Program-made: the position numbers and the translations under genes | Notes under the pieces: model-generated | The model's database searches: none | Seen by the model: only the letters and a program-made list of their open reading frames with translations | Told to the model about the DNA's origin: nothing | Part shown: piece by piece, positions 62,019-64,000 of the stretch | Layout: the number at the start of each line of letters is the position of its first letter | How positions within the stretch are numbered: the first letter of the stretch is position 1 | Assembly (NCBI RefSeq): GCF_000182645.1 | Contig: NZ_ACQA01000001.1 | Span: 372,001 to 436,000 of the forward strand | Origin: Brucella intermedia LMG 3301 | GTDB lineage: Bacteria; Pseudomonadota; Alphaproteobacteria; Rhizobiales; Rhizobiaceae | DNA length: 64,000 bases | Direction: 5' to 3'

Positions 62019-62933
62019 CTATGCCAAAGCCTCGCGGATCAGTCGCTGGCACCGTTCCGTCATGAAATCGATGATGAGACGAACCTTCGGATCCTGAAAG
62101 CGTTTGTGTGGATAGATCGCAGCTAGCTGGATCGGCGCGGGTGGGGTGTTTTCGAGGATGGGAACCAGTCGTCCGTCGCGTATATATTCCTTCACTTCAA
62201 ACAGCGGCTTGTTGATGATGCCCCGCCCGCCGAGCGCCCATTGCGTCAATACGTCGCCGTCATCGGAGTCATATGGCCCGGTGACCTCAAATTTGCGCAG
62301 GCCTTCCGGCGTTTGCAGGGACCAGTAATATTCCTTCGAGCCCGGAAAACGCAGCAGAAGACAGTCATGCTTGTCGCCCAGCAACTCGTCCGGTGACTGC
62401 GGAACCCCGTGTTTCTCAAGATATGCGGGTGCCGCGCAGATCACGCGTTCGCAATTCATGATGCCGCGCATGCGCAGGTTGGAATTTTCCAAGACACCGA
62501 GCTTGAAAGCCACATCGACGCCTTCGCTCATGATGTCCACTTCATGATCGGAGAGGCGGAGCCGCACTTCGATGTCGGGATATTTGTCGTGAAACTCCGG
62601 GATTCCGGATGCGATCAGCCGTCTGCCGAAGCCAAGCGGCGCGGTGATGCGAATCGATCCCTTCGGATTTTTCGCCAGTTCCGCCACGGCCGCTTCCGCC
62701 TCATCCACGGCTTCGAGGATTTTCAATGCACCGTCATAGAATACGCGGCCATGTTCGGTCGGCGTGAGCTTGCGCGTAGTCCGATTGAAGAGCCTCACTC
62801 CCAGGTGCTTCTCCAACTCCTTGATTCGATTGCTTGCAACTGCCGGCGATGCGCGCTGATCGCGGCCCGCCGCGGATAGATTTCCCAATTCGACAACGCG
62901 CACAAAAACGCGCAGATTATCAAGATATGACAT
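62019..62933 (-). CDS. LysR-family transcriptional regulator
   Basis: 304 aa from the ATG at 62933 (GGAGGGG upstream; the ORF to 63053 is longer but unsupported). HTH: MSYLDNLRVFVRVVELGNLSAAGRDQRASPAVASNRIKELEKHLGVRLFNRTTRKLTPTEHG. The effector domain (SIRITAPLGFGRRLIA, LPILENTPPAPIQLAAIYPHKRF) is typical of LysR proteins acting on aromatic or purine-type ligands, but the ligand is unknown. It is divergent from puuD with a 148-bp gap, so it probably controls purine catabolism. Confidence 0.87.
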   Translation of the reverse strand: MSYLDNLRVFVRVVELGNLSAAGRDQRASPAVASNRIKELEKHLGVRLFNRTTRKLTPTEHGRVFYDGALKILEAVDEAEAAVAELAKNPKGSIRITAPLGFGRRLIASGIPEFHDKYPDIEVRLRLSDHEVDIMSEGVDVAFKLGVLENSNLRMRGIMNCERVICAAPAYLEKHGVPQSPDELLGDKHDCLLLRFPGSKEYYWSLQTPEGLRKFEVTGPYDSDDGDVLTQWALGGRGIINKPLFEVKEYIRDGRLVPILENTPPAPIQLAAIYPHKRFQDPKVRLIIDFMTERCQRLIREALA

Positions 62934-63081
62934 ACGTCCCCTCCACGATTGTCTAGATTTTTTTGAAAGTGCTGGTCGTGATGTGACGTTCCCTGAACCT
63001 GATTCCTTTGGCACATAATGCAACAACGAACAATGGGCTAAGAATTGGCTCAAGAAACGGGATAAGAAATGGGAGTCCCTG

Positions 63082-64000
63082 ATGTATGATTTCGCCGTAG
63101 CCTGGGACTGGCTGGGCTTCGCAGCGCGGTGGCTGCACGTGATTACCGCGATTGCGTGGATCGGCTCGTCCTTTTACTTCATCGCGCTCGATCTTGGCTT
63201 GCGCCAGCGCCCCGGCCTGCCGGAAGGTGCGCACGGCGAGGAATGGCAGGTCCACGGTGGCGGCTTCTACCACATCCAGAAATATCTGGTTGCGCCCGCC
63301 GAAATGCCGGAACACCTGACCTGGTTCAAATGGGAATCCTACGCCACCTGGCTGTCGGGCTTCACGCTGCTCTGCATCGTCTACTATGCGGGTGCCGATC
63401 TCTACCTGATCGATCCGAACGTCCTCGACGTCTCGCGTCCGGTCGCCATCGGCATTTCGATTGCCTCGCTGGCCTTCGGCTGGATCGCCTACAACACGAT
63501 CTGCAAGCTGATGCTCGGCAAGAGCGATACGCTCCTGATGGTCATTCTCTACTGTATTCTGGTCGTGGTGGCCTGGGGCTATACGCACCTGTTCACGGGA
63601 CGCGCTGCCTTCCTGCATCTGGGTGCCTTCACGGCGACGATCATGTCGGCCAATGTGTTCATGATCATCATCCCGAACCAGAAGATCGTGGTGGCGGATC
63701 TGATCGCTGGCCGCAAGCCCGACCCGAAATACGGCAAGATCGCCAAGCAGCGTTCGACCCACAACAACTATCTGACGCTGCCGGTTCTGTTCCTGATGCT
63801 GTCGAACCACTATCCGCTGGCTTTCGGGACGCAGTTCAACTGGATAATCGCCTCGCTGGTGTTCCTGATGGGCGTCACGATCCGCCACTGGTTCAACACG
63901 CAGCATGCCCGCAAGGGCAGCCCGACCTGGACCTGGCTGGTAACGGTCATCCTGTTCATCGTCATCATCTGGCTCTCGACTGTGCCGAAGGTGCTGACCG
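63082..64000 (+). CDS. puuD: Urate hydroxylase PuuD, N-terminal part (cut by window end)
   Basis: Membrane-bound cytochrome-c-linked urate oxidase. The ATG at 63082 has GGGAG upstream, and 306 complete codons are read to the end of the window with no stop. The part seen holds about eight hydrophobic segments: MYDFAVAWDWLGFAARWLHVITAIAWIGSSFYFIALDLGLRQRPGLP, QVHGGGFYHIQKYLVAPAEMPEHLTWFKWESYATWLSG, NVFMIIIPNQKIVVADL and RSTHNNYLTLPVLFLMLSNHYP. The C-terminal cytochrome c domain expected for PuuD lies beyond the window. It fits the purine island and supplies urate oxidation in place of a cytosolic uricase. Confidence 0.9.
   Translation, partial: MYDFAVAWDWLGFAARWLHVITAIAWIGSSFYFIALDLGLRQRPGLPEGAHGEEWQVHGGGFYHIQKYLVAPAEMPEHLTWFKWESYATWLSGFTLLCIVYYAGADLYLIDPNVLDVSRPVAIGISIASLAFGWIAYNTICKLMLGKSDTLLMVILYCILVVVAWGYTHLFTGRAAFLHLGAFTATIMSANVFMIIIPNQKIVVADLIAGRKPDPKYGKIAKQRSTHNNYLTLPVLFLMLSNHYPLAFGTQFNWIIASLVFLMGVTIRHWFNTQHARKGSPTWTWLVTVILFIVIIWLSTVPKVLT

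Noticed and set aside
62000..62022. ATAGAGCGG/CCGCTCTAT hairpin between xdhC and the LysR gene as terminator
   Set aside because: It overlaps the LysR stop and lacks a T tract on either side; it is probably a repeat remnant.
1..64000. CRISPR array, transposon or prophage
   Set aside because: No regularly spaced direct repeats, no transposase, integrase or phage structural gene could be recognised.

Overview
The window looks like chromosomal DNA from the Brucella/Ochrobactrum group (Brucellaceae, Hyphomicrobiales). Evidence: overall GC in the high 50s; an Omp2-type porin; an IalB-family protein; hemA-type 5-aminolevulinate synthase; a carboxyspermidine polyamine route; and short composite palindromic repeats typical of Rhizobiales. 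I cannot fix the species from sequence alone. No rRNA, tRNA, CRISPR array, transposase or prophage gene was found. It reads as core genome with a few accessory loci.

Layout. 1-6.8 kb: dCTP deaminase, a GlxA-like regulator, small envelope proteins, a MATE exporter, pyrD and a DUF952 gene. 6.8-12.3 kb: proline iminopeptidase, a LuxR-type response regulator and a large transporter-fused hybrid histidine kinase. 12.5-16.7 kb: mscL, an aminotransferase, a MerR regulator/DUF2938 membrane protein pair, and hemA with an FNR/FixK-type box. 16.8-20.9 kb: a surface glycan cluster (four glycosyltransferase-like genes and one polysaccharide deacetylase). 21-24.2 kb: a DUF1127 micro-protein, a LysR-controlled LrgA/LrgB pair, and an intergenic small RNA made of three hairpins that each expose a CUCCUCCC loop. 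24.2-26.8 kb: two convergent ring-cleaving dioxygenases, one fused to an esterase.

27-34.5 kb: a lipoprotein hydrolase, panC-panB, and a NAD block (a Nudix-related regulator, then nadA-nadB-nadC) with a perfect palindromic operator. Both panC and nadB carry a single extra G in a G run and are frameshifted as given. 34.6-38.3 kb: a TetR locus with a palindrome, ferredoxin-NADP reductase with an FNR/FixK box, sodB and a divergent SufR-like regulator. 38.3-42.7 kb: an MFS exporter and the two carboxyspermidine (polyamine) genes behind a structured leader. 43-46.7 kb: a trans-3-hydroxyproline dehydratase, a second MATE exporter and an IalB protein. 46.9-52.4 kb: a Cache-domain kinase/NarL-type regulator followed by a TRAP transporter operon, with a NarL-like 7-2-7 site between them and a long hairpin between the permease and binding-protein genes. 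52.5-54.2 kb: porin in AT-rich flanks.

54.2-64 kb: a purine/ureide catabolism island. Xanthine dehydrogenase (xdhABC) makes urate. The membrane urate oxidase PuuD (cut by the window end), HIU hydrolase (UraH) and a PuuE-UraD fusion take urate through allantoin to allantoate. Ureidoglycine aminohydrolase acts later. A LysR regulator sits divergent to puuD.

The most interesting material is regulatory: the three-hairpin anti-Shine-Dalgarno RNA, the candidate operators (NAD, LrgAB, MerR, SufR-like, NarL-like, FNR), the polyamine leader, and the two G-run frameshifts in vitamin biosynthesis genes.
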